Below, piece by piece: positions 22,645 to 31,495 of a stretch of 37,622 nt of DNA. Made by a program: the position numbers and the translations under genes. The notes beneath the pieces are model-generated. The model worked only from the letters and a program-made list of their open reading frames with translations. It had not been told where the DNA came from and did no database searches. Within the stretch, counting starts at the first letter, position 1, and every line of letters starts with the position of its first letter. The DNA is taken from the NCBI GenBank assembly GCA_023247055.1, contig JAHFHF010000024.1, forward strand, positions 1-37,622. The letters are read 5' to 3'. Source of the DNA: Candidatus Omnitrophota bacterium. GTDB lineage: Bacteria; Omnitrophota; Omnitrophia; Omnitrophales; Aquincolibacteriaceae.

Positions 22645-23976
22645 GGATCCCCCGGATCGAGGGCTGCGGATAACAGGCCCCAAGGCAGCTTTGGCCTGGT
22701 GAATAAAATGGGCCATGGGCAGCCGGGAAGGGCAGATAAAAGCACAGCCGCCGCATTCGATACAATGCTCAATGCCCGCCGCGCGAGCATCTTGCCACTC
22801 GCCGCGCTCCGCCGCCAGCACAAGGCCGGCCGGCGCCAAATCTGAGGGGCAGATTTCGACACACAGGCCGCAGCGGTCGCAAGGCAGGGTCTCGCGTATC
22901 ACGGTGATTTCTTTGGCCAGCGCCAGTAAGGCTGCCGTACCGGGCAAAACCGGAACCTCGAGCGACGTCTGCGCCTGTCCGGCCATGGGCCCGTTGATCA
23001 GAACACGGCCCGGATCGCGCAGCAATCCGCCGCAAAAGCGAAAAGCTTCCTCAAGCCGGGTGCCGAGCGGCACGCACACATTTTTGGCCTCCACCACGCA
23101 TTCGCCGCCAATCGTGACCGCACGTTCGATCAAAGGCTTCCCCTGTTCAACAGCTTCATAGACCGCGAAAGCTGTGGCTAGATTCAAAACCAAAGCCCGG
23201 TGTTTTGCCGCCGCCGCGCCGCGGGCATTCGTGCCCAGCACATGCCACAGCACAAGATCATTAAGGCCGTACGGGTAAGCAGAAGGCTGGATCACCACTT
23301 CGGCGTGTTCCCAGCGCAGAAAAAAGATTTTGCTGCGCACAATCTCAGCCGCTTCCATCTGGTTTTTTTGGAAAGCCAGCACCAGATGCCGCGCACCCGC
23401 AGCCTGGCGCAAAATCTCCGCGCCTTTTAGAATTTCAAGGGCATGCGACATCGCGAGCGCATGGTTTGAAGTAATATAAGGCTCCGGATCGCATCCGTTG
23501 ATCATCAAAACATCCAGAGCACTGCCGCGCGCCTCTGCGATTTTGGTATGCAGCGGCTGCATGGCCGCATCTAAATCCACGAGGCCCATGTCCCGGAAAA
23601 AAGGCAGCAGGGAACGGTCGCGGCCGTTTCCTGCCATAACTTCGACCGCCGGGCCCGCAGACGTGAAAGATTCGGGGAAATCGCCGCCGTGGATTTCGAT
23701 GCCGGGCGTCTCGCCAAGCACCGGATGAGGCAGATACCCCATGCGGGTCACTTTACCGGCAAAAGGAGCGTGGCGGTTTACCGCGCCGGGGGCAAGCGCG
23801 TCTGCAATTTTTTCTCCCGCCCGGACATGCTGACCGGTTTCAACGCAGGCTTCCGCAGCGGGTTCCGAACCATAGCGCAGCGGCATAATTACCGACTGCG
23901 GCGCGCGCGGACGTTTAATGGCCCAACTCACAAGACTTTGGGCTTTTTTATCATCGATTTTAAGCGCGCGAAACAT
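22606..23976 (-). CDS. RnfC-like iron-sulfur protein
   Basis: A 456-residue protein from the ATG at 23976, which has a GGAGG ribosome binding site. The N-terminal part VRAGEKIADALAPGAVNRHA, followed by PFAGKVT, is the biotinyl-lipoyl-like domain of RnfC. INGCDPEPYITSNHALAMSH corresponds to the RnfC NG(V)ECEPYLT..D segment of the Nqo1-like domain. Two complete [4Fe-4S] motifs close the protein: CDRCGLCVEICPSD and CIECGGCAFICPSR. The glycine-rich loop that binds FMN/NADH in RnfC and Nqo1 (GLGGA.FPT) is altered to GLVDLDAAMQPLHTK, so NADH oxidation at this site is doubtful. The gene starts inside the mnmA 3' end (17 bp overlap). It is called RnfC rather than NqrA because of the iron-sulfur motifs. 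Confidence 0.82.
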   Translation of the reverse strand: MFRALKIDDKKAQSLVSWAIKRPRAPQSVIMPLRYGSEPAAEACVETGQHVRAGEKIADALAPGAVNRHAPFAGKVTRMGYLPHPVLGETPGIEIHGGDFPESFTSAGPAVEVMAGNGRDRSLLPFFRDMGLVDLDAAMQPLHTKIAEARGSALDVLMINGCDPEPYITSNHALAMSHALEILKGAEILRQAAGARHLVLAFQKNQMEAAEIVRSKIFFLRWEHAEVVIQPSAYPYGLNDLVLWHVLGTNARGAAAAKHRALVLNLATAFAVYEAVEQGKPLIERAVTIGGECVVEAKNVCVPLGTRLEEAFRFCGGLLRDPGRVLINGPMAGQAQTSLEVPVLPGTAALLALAKEITVIRETLPCDRCGLCVEICPSDLAPAGLVLAAERGEWQDARAAGIEHCIECGGCAFICPSRLPMAHFIHQAKAALGPVIRSPRSGGSGVRPLLAPGVGA

Positions 23977-24969
23977 GCGAAAACGCCTCCACTTGATCAA
24001 TCCAGCCGCCGCCCAAGATACGCGGACCGTCGTAAACTACGGCCCCTTGTCCGGGCGTAATGGCATCCTGCGGTTCGTCAAACGTGACTCGGATGCGTGC
24101 GCCGTCTAAAACTTCGACTTGGGCCGGTGCTTTTGTATGCTGAGCGCGGATTTTGACGTTCGCTTTTAAAACTGTGCCCGCGGCGGGCGGCAAAAACCAA
24201 TTCATGCGCGCGGCCGTAAAGCTGCAGTTGAAAATTTCTTCTTTGGAACCCACGATAACTTCATTGCGCGCGGGGTCGGTGCGCAGCACATACAGGCGCT
24301 CGGCATGGGCTACGCCCAAGCCGCGCCGCTGGCCGCGTGTATAGTGGTAATAGCCCTCGTGCTGACCGACGATTTCTCCGGCCGAGTTGCGGATAGGGCC
24401 CGGATGATTTTTGCCGTCATAAAATTCTTTTTCGAGAAAAGTCCCGTAATCATTGCTGGGAATAAAACAAATTTCCTGCGAGTCGGGTTTGTTTTTCACG
24501 CACAAATTAAACTCATGCGCCTTGGCGCGGATTTCATCTTTGGTAAATCCTCCGATGGGCAGCAGAATATGCGGCAAGGCATCAGCGCCGATAGGAAAAA
24601 GCACGTAAGACTGGTCCTTGCGCGGATCCGCGCTTTCGGCGAGTTGCGGCGCGCCGGTTTTTGCATCATGCACGATGCGCGCATAATGCCCGGTCGCAAT
24701 CGTGTCATAGCCCAGCTGGCGCGCGCGTTCTAGAAAAAGGCGGAACTTGATGTGTTCGTTGCAGGCCACGCAGGGGTTGGGGGTGCGGCCTTTACGGTAT
24801 TCCTCGGCAAAATAATCCACGACGAGTTTTTTGAAATCGTCTTCGAAATTAAAGCCCATGTGCGGATGGTTGCGCCCGCAATTTCATGGCCTTCCGCTTT
24901 GAGCAAAGCCGCAACGACGGAACTATCGACCCCGCCGCTCATAGCGACGAGGATTTTTCTTTTAACCAT
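23960..24969 (-). pseudogene. mnmA: tRNA-specific 2-thiouridylase, interrupted by an internal deletion
   Basis: MnmA thiolates U34 of tRNA. The first frame (from ATG 24969) starts [20 protein letters not shown] with the PP-loop ATP site and runs to ATIRTW. The rest continues in another frame from [16 protein letters not shown] (near 24859) to the normal C-terminus. Both catalytic cysteines remain, in NPCVACN and SQEICFIPS. About 30 residues that normally join the two parts are missing, and the frame arithmetic requires a loss of 3n+1 bases, for example 91. The junction lies at ACATGGGC (24854-24861), readable as both RTW-A and M-G-F, which suggests deletion between short repeats or an assembly collapse. 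As written, the product would be nonfunctional. Confidence 0.85.
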
Positions 24970-25012
24970 TGTAGAAAAGGATTCCTTTCAAACAGAGTTT
25001 TGAAACTAGAGC

Positions 25013-25866
<854 letters not shown>

Positions 25867-25882
25867 GAACCATTTATTAATA

Positions 25883-27268
25883 CTACGGCGCTTCCGTAAC
25901 TTCCTGAATCGAAGTGTAAGTGATATCCAGCAGCGTTTCGAGTTCTGTGGCGCTGATGCCGAGCGGCGGCATGAGGACGATGACCGACCCTAGCGGCCGC
26001 AAGACCGCACCTTTTTCGCGCGCGCGGCGGATCACACGGATGCCTATTTTTTCTTCGGGCGTATATTCTTGCCGGGTTTGTTTATCGCGCACAAGTTCGA
26101 TGCCGGTCATAAAACCCACACGACGGATGTCGCCCGCATGACGCAGGGCATGGAAGCTTTCGAGCCGTTTTTCCAGCAGCGCCATTTTGGGAACCAAGGC
26201 TTCCAGCACGCCCCGGCTTTGGAAAAAATCCAGGTTCGCCAAAGCCGCGCTGCACGCCAGCGGATTGGCCGTATACGTATGCCCGTGAAAAAAAGTTTTG
26301 AGTTCAGCAGTGCTGCCGAGAAAGGCGCGGTAAATTTCTTCCGTCACCAGCGTTGCAGCCAGCGGAAGATAGCCCCCGGTCAGGCCCTTGGCAGCCGTCA
26401 GAATGTCTGGCGCGACGTTTTCATGCTCGCAGGCGAACATCCGGCCGGTGCGGCCAAACCCCGTAGCAACCTCGTCAAAGATCAGAAGTATACCATATTG
26501 GCGGGTCAATTCGCGAACCCGGCGGATATAGCCCGCGGGCTGGTCGATCATGCCTGCAGCCCCTTGCATCAAGGGTTCCATCACAAAGGCGGCAATACGC
26601 GATTGGTGTTCTTTAAAGACCGCTTCCAAGGCCGCCAAGGCCGCATCACGCACGGCTTCGCGCGAACCGCCGCGGGGCCAGCGGTAGACATAGGGTGCGG
26701 GCGCCGCATGCGTCTTAAACAAAAGAGGCCCGAAAATTTGATGAAAAAGATCGATGCCGCCGACGCTGACAGCGCCCAGGGTGTCGCCATGATAGGCGTG
26801 GGTCAGGCGTACGAATTCTTTTTTTTCAGGGCGGCCCGAATGGCTCCAATATTGAAACGCGATCTTGAGCGCAATTTCAACGGCCTCAGAGCCGGAGTCG
26901 GAATAAAAAACCCGGGCCAGGCCAGGAGGGCTGAGCGCAATCAATTTTTCGGCAAGTTCGACGGCCGGGACACTGCTCAAGCCCAGAAAAGTCGTATGTG
27001 CAATTTTATCGAGTTGGCTGCGGACAGCCTGATCGAGTTCGGCCACGCGGTGGCCGTGGACATTGCACCACAGCGAGGAGACTCCATCCAAATAGCGCCG
27101 GCCATGCGTATCTTTGAGATAACAACCTTCCCCGCTTTCGATCACGAGGATGTCGTCGGCCTCCCAGTCTTTCATCTGCGTAAAGGGATGCCAAAGGTAT
27201 TTTTTGTCTTTTTCTTCGAGGGTCAGCGCGCGCAGGGCCGGCGGCTGCGATACGGGACCGACGGTCAT
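25883..27268 (-). CDS. bioA: adenosylmethionine-8-amino-7-oxononanoate aminotransferase
   Basis: A 461-residue class III PLP aminotransferase making 7,8-diaminopelargonate with SAM as amino donor. Typical parts are YLWHPFTQMKDW at the start, the substrate-site stretch GVSSLWCNVHGH, FYSDSGSEAVEIALKIA, HAYHGDTLGA, LIFDEVATGFGRTG and the PLP lysine in AAKGLTGGYLPLA. WHPFTQM and the SLWCNVHG region favour BioA over other class III enzymes. The start overlaps the stop of the GGDEF-like gene (ATGA), so the two are coupled. Confidence 0.95.
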   Translation of the reverse strand: MTVGPVSQPPALRALTLEEKDKKYLWHPFTQMKDWEADDILVIESGEGCYLKDTHGRRYLDGVSSLWCNVHGHRVAELDQAVRSQLDKIAHTTFLGLSSVPAVELAEKLIALSPPGLARVFYSDSGSEAVEIALKIAFQYWSHSGRPEKKEFVRLTHAYHGDTLGAVSVGGIDLFHQIFGPLLFKTHAAPAPYVYRWPRGGSREAVRDAALAALEAVFKEHQSRIAAFVMEPLMQGAAGMIDQPAGYIRRVRELTRQYGILLIFDEVATGFGRTGRMFACEHENVAPDILTAAKGLTGGYLPLAATLVTEEIYRAFLGSTAELKTFFHGHTYTANPLACSAALANLDFFQSRGVLEALVPKMALLEKRLESFHALRHAGDIRRVGFMTGIELVRDKQTRQEYTPEEKIGIRVIRRAREKGAVLRPLGSVIVLMPPLGISATELETLLDITYTSIQEVTEAP

Positions 27269-28032
27269 CCCGGCATTTTCCCGAAATCGAAATTCATGAC
27301 AACGCGGCTGTCGTCTTTGCAGATCAAGCAGCGGGTCTTGCGCTGGCCTTCCTGCTGGGCGCGCTCCAACGCTTGTTCCGAACGGCGCAGCATTTCCTGG
27401 CCCGATTCACCGGGCCTGTAGGAAGTGATGCCGGCGCTGAAACTGAGATCAAGGCGTTCTTGAATTTGCAAATAAAGCCGGTACAAGAATTTCTCGGCCT
27501 GTGTTAAATCGGTATGCGAGAGCAGGATCAAAAATTCATCGCGGCCAGCACGGCCTAAAAAATCGGAACTGCGGATATGGCCTAAAGAAATCTGGGCGAA
27601 TTTTTGCAGAACTTCATCGCCGTAGTATTTGCCATTTTTCCGGTTCAATTCTTCGAAGTCATCCACATCCAGCAGGCAAACCGTCAACGGAAAATGGTAG
27701 CGGCCCGCCCGGCGGATTTCCGCATGCAGTTTATCGGTAAACGAAGCGCGGTCGAGAACGGCGGTGAGTTTGTCATAGGCCACGCGCTGGCGCAAGCGCC
27801 AAAACCCGTCGGGCCGCAGCGCGATAAACAAGGAGAGCAGGCTGGCAACGGCAAACAAGCCAATCAGCGTCCACAACACGGCAGGCTCAATGCGGGTTCC
27901 AAAAGCCAGTGCCGCAGCGGTTAAAACCAGCGCAGCCAGGCTGCCGGCATGAATGCCGGTCGAAATGCGTTCAAATTTTTTTTCGATTTTAAGCGGCGCT
28001 TTAAAAGGACGTGGTTGATTCGTGGGGAGCAT
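27265..28032 (-). CDS. membrane GGDEF-domain protein with degenerate active site
   Basis: A 255-residue protein from the ATG at 28032, preceded by an AAAGG sequence. The longer frame from 28209 would read through a C-rich repeat and into bioF and is rejected. Two membrane helices (about residues 29-75) precede a GGDEF domain. The metal-site motif LDVDDFEELNRKNGKYYGDE is intact. The signature, however, reads RAGRDEF instead of R.GGDEF, placing arginine at the GTP-binding second glycine, so cyclase activity is doubtful. The inhibitory-site motif RxxD is present at the right distance (RSSD, five residues before GRDEF), so the domain may bind c-di-GMP. It lies between bioF and bioA and is coupled to bioA. 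Confidence 0.85.
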   Translation of the reverse strand: MLPTNQPRPFKAPLKIEKKFERISTGIHAGSLAALVLTAAALAFGTRIEPAVLWTLIGLFAVASLLSLFIALRPDGFWRLRQRVAYDKLTAVLDRASFTDKLHAEIRRAGRYHFPLTVCLLDVDDFEELNRKNGKYYGDEVLQKFAQISLGHIRSSDFLGRAGRDEFLILLSHTDLTQAEKFLYRLYLQIQERLDLSFSAGITSYRPGESGQEMLRRSEQALERAQQEGQRKTRCLICKDDSRVVMNFDFGKMPG

Positions 28033-28108
28033 AAGGCCTTTCTTCAGGAATGGGGCATTATAGCGGCAGACGTGACATTCTGCAAACCATCCCCCCTTAC
28101 CCCCTTCC

Positions 28109-28150
28109 AATTTCCTCCCCCGTGCTTTCCGGGGGAGGACCAAGGCGGGG
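28109..28150. repeat. C-rich hairpin repeat, copy 1
   Basis: CCTCCCCCGTGCTTTCCGGG and the following GGAGG form a hairpin between bioF and the GGDEF-like gene. Very similar hairpins occur at about 32912-32940 and 32966-32991. The flanking stretch is also rich in C runs on one side and G runs on the other. Confidence 0.7.
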
Positions 28151-28159
28151 GAAGAGAAC

Positions 28160-29326
28160 TTATCCCTTCCGCGCCTTTTCCTCAGCCAAACAGGCCGTAA
28201 ACCGGGCAATGTCTTCCGGCGTATGCGCCGCGCTCAGGGTAATACGCAGCCGCGCTTTGCCTTTGGGGACCGTGGGGTAGCGTATGGCCGGTACCAAAAA
28301 ACCGCGTTCCAGCAGGCGTTCGGAAAGCGCCAAGGCATCGCCTTCCGCGCCCACCACAAGCGGTAAAATGGGCGATGCCAACGGCTCCAGAGCCCAACCC
28401 CCCGCTTTCAAAAATTCATGCATGCGCTGAATATTGCGCCAAAGCGCATAGCGCAATTCCGGCTCTTCCTGCACCACCTGCAGCGCTTCCAGACCCGCCG
28501 CACAAAGCACCGGCGGCAGGGCTGTCGCAAAAATAAATGGCCGGGCTTTATTAATCAGATAATCAATCAGGGTGGCTGAAGCCGCGGCAAATCCGCCAAG
28601 GGCCCCGAGCGCTTTGGAAAGCGTGCCCGTAATGACATCGGCCGCCGGTTCCAGGCCCGTATCTTCCAGTGCGCCGCCGCCCTGCTGCCCAAAAACACCC
28701 GTGCCGTGCGCATCGTCGGCGATCCACAGACAGCCGTAAGTTTTTTTAAGCCGGACGATTTCCTGAAAATCCGCCAGGTCCCCGTCCATGCTGAAGACGG
28801 TGTCCGTCACCAAAATTTTTTTACCCGGCACGTTTTCCTGCTGCAAAATTTCATCACAGCGCGCGTAGTTGCGGTGCGGAAAAACACGCAGGCGTGCGCC
28901 CGCCAGCCGGGCGCCGTCAATGAGCGCCGCATGGCAGAGTTTATCCATCACGATCAAATCGTCCGCGCCGGCAAGCGCGGTCAAAACGCCGAGATTGGCC
29001 AGATAACCGGCTGAAAAAACCAAGGCTCGCTCTTTCTTTTTAATCTTTGCCAATTTTTCTTCAAGCGCGGTGTGCAGCGTGGATGTGCCGGAGATCAGGC
29101 GCGCCGCGCCCGCGCCCGTGCCAAATCGCTCCAGCGCTTTTTTAGATGCTTGCAAGACCCTTGGATGCCGTGAAAGCCCGAGGTAATCATTGCCGCAAAA
29201 AAGCAGGGTCTCGCGGCCCTGCCAGAGGGCGCGCACCGGTCCGGCAGGCTGCAAAGTTTTGAGGCGCCGGTAAAGGCATTGGTCTTTGAGCTGTGTCAAC
29301 TCTTCTTCAAAAATAGTTTGGTTCAT
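28160..29326 (-). CDS. bioF: 8-amino-7-oxononanoate synthase
   Basis: A 388-residue alpha-oxoamine synthase condensing L-alanine with a pimeloyl thioester (first step of biotin ring assembly). Recognisable parts are FCGNDYLGLSRHP, GTGAGAARLISGT (substrate loop), FSAGYLANLGVLTALA, VTDTVFSMDGDLADF, WIADDAHGTGVFG and the PLP lysine in GTLSKALGALGG. The start is the ATG at 29326 behind a GAGG ribosome binding site rather than the in-frame ATG at 29341. Related KBL or CqsA enzymes are unlikely given the linked bioA, bioD and bioB. Confidence 0.93.
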   Translation of the reverse strand: MNQTIFEEELTQLKDQCLYRRLKTLQPAGPVRALWQGRETLLFCGNDYLGLSRHPRVLQASKKALERFGTGAGAARLISGTSTLHTALEEKLAKIKKKERALVFSAGYLANLGVLTALAGADDLIVMDKLCHAALIDGARLAGARLRVFPHRNYARCDEILQQENVPGKKILVTDTVFSMDGDLADFQEIVRLKKTYGCLWIADDAHGTGVFGQQGGGALEDTGLEPAADVITGTLSKALGALGGFAAASATLIDYLINKARPFIFATALPPVLCAAGLEALQVVQEEPELRYALWRNIQRMHEFLKAGGWALEPLASPILPLVVGAEGDALALSERLLERGFLVPAIRYPTVPKGKARLRITLSAAHTPEDIARFTACLAEEKARKG

Positions 29327-29371
29327 TGATATTTTCCTCAATTAGACACACGCGGCTATCTCAAAAACAAG

Positions 29372-29505
29372 GCGCTGAGATTGCTTCAGCCTTAATACCT
29401 CGCTGCTTCGCAATGACAAAGAGGCGGTGGTTTTTTGAAAAATGACTTCACCTGTTTGTTTTGTCATTGCGAGTCCCTCAAGGTTTGAGGGGCGAAGCAA
29501 TCTCG
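29372..29505. repeat. two half-copies of the GTCATTGCGA repeat between bioF and the FabF-like gene
   Basis: 29372-29417 (CGCTGAGATTGCTTCAGC to CGCAATGAC) and 29463-29505 (GTCATTGCGAGTCCCTC to GAAGCAATCTC) are opposed copies of the dispersed repeat, separated by about 45 bp. Together they fill the 199-bp spacer. No promoter was recognised. Confidence 0.7.
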
Positions 29506-29525
29506 ATTTCTACGAAGCCCTGTGT

Positions 29526-30731
29526 TCATAATTTTCCTAAAGCCAGAGTGGCCACATGGCCGCCGAAGCCCATGGAAACGGAAATCGCTGTATTGATTTT
29601 GGCAGGCCGCGCTGCGCCAGCCACATAATCCAAATCGCAAGCCGGGTCCGGATCGTCCAGGCCCGCGGTGGGCGGCAAAAAACCATCCTGCATCGCGAGC
29701 AAGCAGATGATGATTTCAACGGCGCCGGAAGCGCCCAGCATGTGGCCGGTCATGGCTTTGGTCGCACTCATGGGAATCGACGCAGCTTGGGAGCCGAAAG
29801 CTTTTTTAAGCTGCTCGGTTTCATAGATATCTCCCGCGCGCGTGGCGGTTCCGTGTAAATTAACATAACCCACATCCTGCGGCCCCCGATCTATTTTCTG
29901 TAGCAGTTTTTTCACGGTGCGGCTGAGCGCATTCTCGTCCGGACTAAAGTGCAGCGCATGCGTGCTGTCCGTTCCCTGCGCCGCACCCAGCACTTCCGCA
30001 TAAATCTGCGCGCCGCGGGCGCGGGCGCTTTCCAGACTCTCCAGAAAAACAATGCCTGCGCCCTCACCGACTAAAAAACCGTCGCGGTTTTTATGAAACG
30101 GCCGCATGCCCGTGTCAGAAAGCGCCTTCATCTGGCGGTAGCCAGCCAGCATCAGCGGCACAATGGAGGCATCGCTCGCACCCGCCAGGCAGTAATCGGC
30201 CTGGCCGCCGGCAATCATGTGTGCGCCCTCTTCCACGGCAACCGTACCAGTGGCACAAGCCGCCACATAACATTTGGCCGGGCCTTGGATTTTCCAGCGC
30301 CGCGCAATCCACTGCGCAGCAAAATTAGGGACAAGATTAGCGTAAATGCGCGCGCCCAAAATGGCGCTGGGCCGCGCGGTAAAGCGCGCTTTAAAACGGT
30401 CGAGCGTATGCATACCGCCCTTGCTGGAACTCACGGACAAGGCAATGCGGTAAGGGTCAACGCCCGACGGGTCGAAGCGGGCATCGCGCAGCGCTTCATC
30501 CGCGGCCTTGACCGCATATTGGATAAAAGGATCGAGCAGATGCGTGCCCAGGGCGCGGGCGTCAAAATTTTTGACCTCGTGCGCTAGTTTGAACGGATAC
30601 TTTTCAGTGTCAAACGCTTGAATGGGAGCCGCGGCCGAACGCCCCGCGCGCAGGCCTGCTGCAAAGGCTTTAAGACCGGTGCCGATGGGCGAAACCACGC
30701 CCGCCCCTGTGATAACAACGCGCTTCCCCAT
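29526..30731 (-). CDS. beta-ketoacyl-ACP synthase II-type enzyme (FabF-like) in the biotin cluster
   Basis: A 401-residue ketosynthase with the Cys-His-His triad intact: Cys159 in VAACATGTVAV, His293 in NLHGTATRAGD and His330 in ATKAMTGHMLGASGA, with Lys325. The gate loop GFGG is near the C-terminus. It elongates acyl-ACP with malonyl-ACP. The location between bioF and an SDR gene, one base after the latter, suggests that it makes or extends the pimeloyl precursor rather than serving general fatty acid synthesis; this is inference. It is not a FabH/BioZ-type (KAS III) enzyme. Its start is slightly far from an AAGGAG sequence located within the end of the upstream gene. Confidence 0.88.
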   Translation of the reverse strand: MGKRVVITGAGVVSPIGTGLKAFAAGLRAGRSAAAPIQAFDTEKYPFKLAHEVKNFDARALGTHLLDPFIQYAVKAADEALRDARFDPSGVDPYRIALSVSSSKGGMHTLDRFKARFTARPSAILGARIYANLVPNFAAQWIARRWKIQGPAKCYVAACATGTVAVEEGAHMIAGGQADYCLAGASDASIVPLMLAGYRQMKALSDTGMRPFHKNRDGFLVGEGAGIVFLESLESARARGAQIYAEVLGAAQGTDSTHALHFSPDENALSRTVKKLLQKIDRGPQDVGYVNLHGTATRAGDIYETEQLKKAFGSQAASIPMSATKAMTGHMLGASGAVEIIICLLAMQDGFLPPTAGLDDPDPACDLDYVAGAARPAKINTAISVSMGFGGHVATLALGKL

Positions 30732-30732
30732 T

Positions 30733-31485
30733 TCAAAAATTCATGCTCCTTGCATCCCAATGAAAAACCTGTCCGCTGACTTGCGCCATGCGGTCTGAAG
30801 CGAGATAAACGAGAAAATCCGCGACTTCTTCAGGCTTAGAAAATCTTTCAAGTGCGCTGGCTTTGCGCTGCATTTCTTTGACCGGCTCAGGCAGGTTTTC
30901 CGTCATACCGGAAATCATGAAGCCGGGATTAACGGCGTTGACTAGCACGGGCACCGGCCCTAATTCGAGCGCGAGCGATTTTACTAACCCGATCAACCCG
31001 GCCTTGGCCGCTGCATAATTTGCAGCGCCGTAAATTCCGCGGACGGCGGCACGGCTGGTCATGAAAATAATTTTCGCGGGACTTTCGTCTGCAACGCGAG
31101 TCTTCTGCAACAGCGGCAATAATTTTTGAGTCAAAAGAAACGGCGCTTTTAAATCCGCGTTCAAAACAACGTCCCAATCCTCTTCGGTCATGTTTTGCAG
31201 CGTCACATCACGCACTTCCGCCGCATTGTGAATCACACAATCAAGAGTCCCGGCGTTTTTTTGCAAATCCTCGGCGAATCTCTCGAAAGAAGCGCTATCG
31301 GTCAGATCAAGCGCGCAGCCTTTCGCGCCCAAGGCCGCTAAGGTGTCCGCGGTTTCGCGCGACGAATGATAGGAAAAGAAAACCCGGGCGCCTGCAGCCT
31401 GGGCCTGACGCACAAACGCTTGGCCTAAGCAGCTCGTGCCGCCCGTAATAAAAATTTTTTTGCCTGTGAGGAGAGGCGCGTTCAA
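30733..31485 (-). CDS. short-chain dehydrogenase/reductase, FabG-like, in the biotin cluster
   Basis: A 250-residue SDR. The cofactor motif is KIFITGGTSCLGQAF, HNAAEVRD is the NAG-type motif, Ser is in IIFMTSRAAVRG, and the catalytic YxxxK is in YGAANYAAAKAGL. The C-terminal SDRMAQVSGQVFHWDAR is FabG-like. It probably reduces a 3-ketoacyl thioester produced by the adjacent FabF-like ketosynthase. It lies between bioB (10 bp upstream) and the ketosynthase gene. The Gly motif TGGTSCLG differs slightly from TGxxxGIG. Substrate specificity is not visible. Confidence 0.85.
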   Translation of the reverse strand: MNAPLLTGKKIFITGGTSCLGQAFVRQAQAAGARVFFSYHSSRETADTLAALGAKGCALDLTDSASFERFAEDLQKNAGTLDCVIHNAAEVRDVTLQNMTEEDWDVVLNADLKAPFLLTQKLLPLLQKTRVADESPAKIIFMTSRAAVRGIYGAANYAAAKAGLIGLVKSLALELGPVPVLVNAVNPGFMISGMTENLPEPVKEMQRKASALERFSKPEEVADFLVYLASDRMAQVSGQVFHWDARSMNF

Positions 31486-31495
31486 GAAGAAGAGG

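Noticed and set aside
22518..22862. Minus-strand frame of 114 codons at the end of the RnfC-like gene
   Set aside because: Out of frame with the [4Fe-4S] motifs and passes through the inverted repeat; no motif.
26069..27421. 450-codon plus-strand open frame opposite bioA
   Set aside because: Crosses the bioA/GGDEF junction in antisense; bioA is unmistakable on the other strand.
28033..28209. Extended N-terminus of the GGDEF-like protein
   Set aside because: The extra residues are encoded by a C-rich repeat and overlap the end of bioF; a later ATG with a ribosome binding site gives the normal start.
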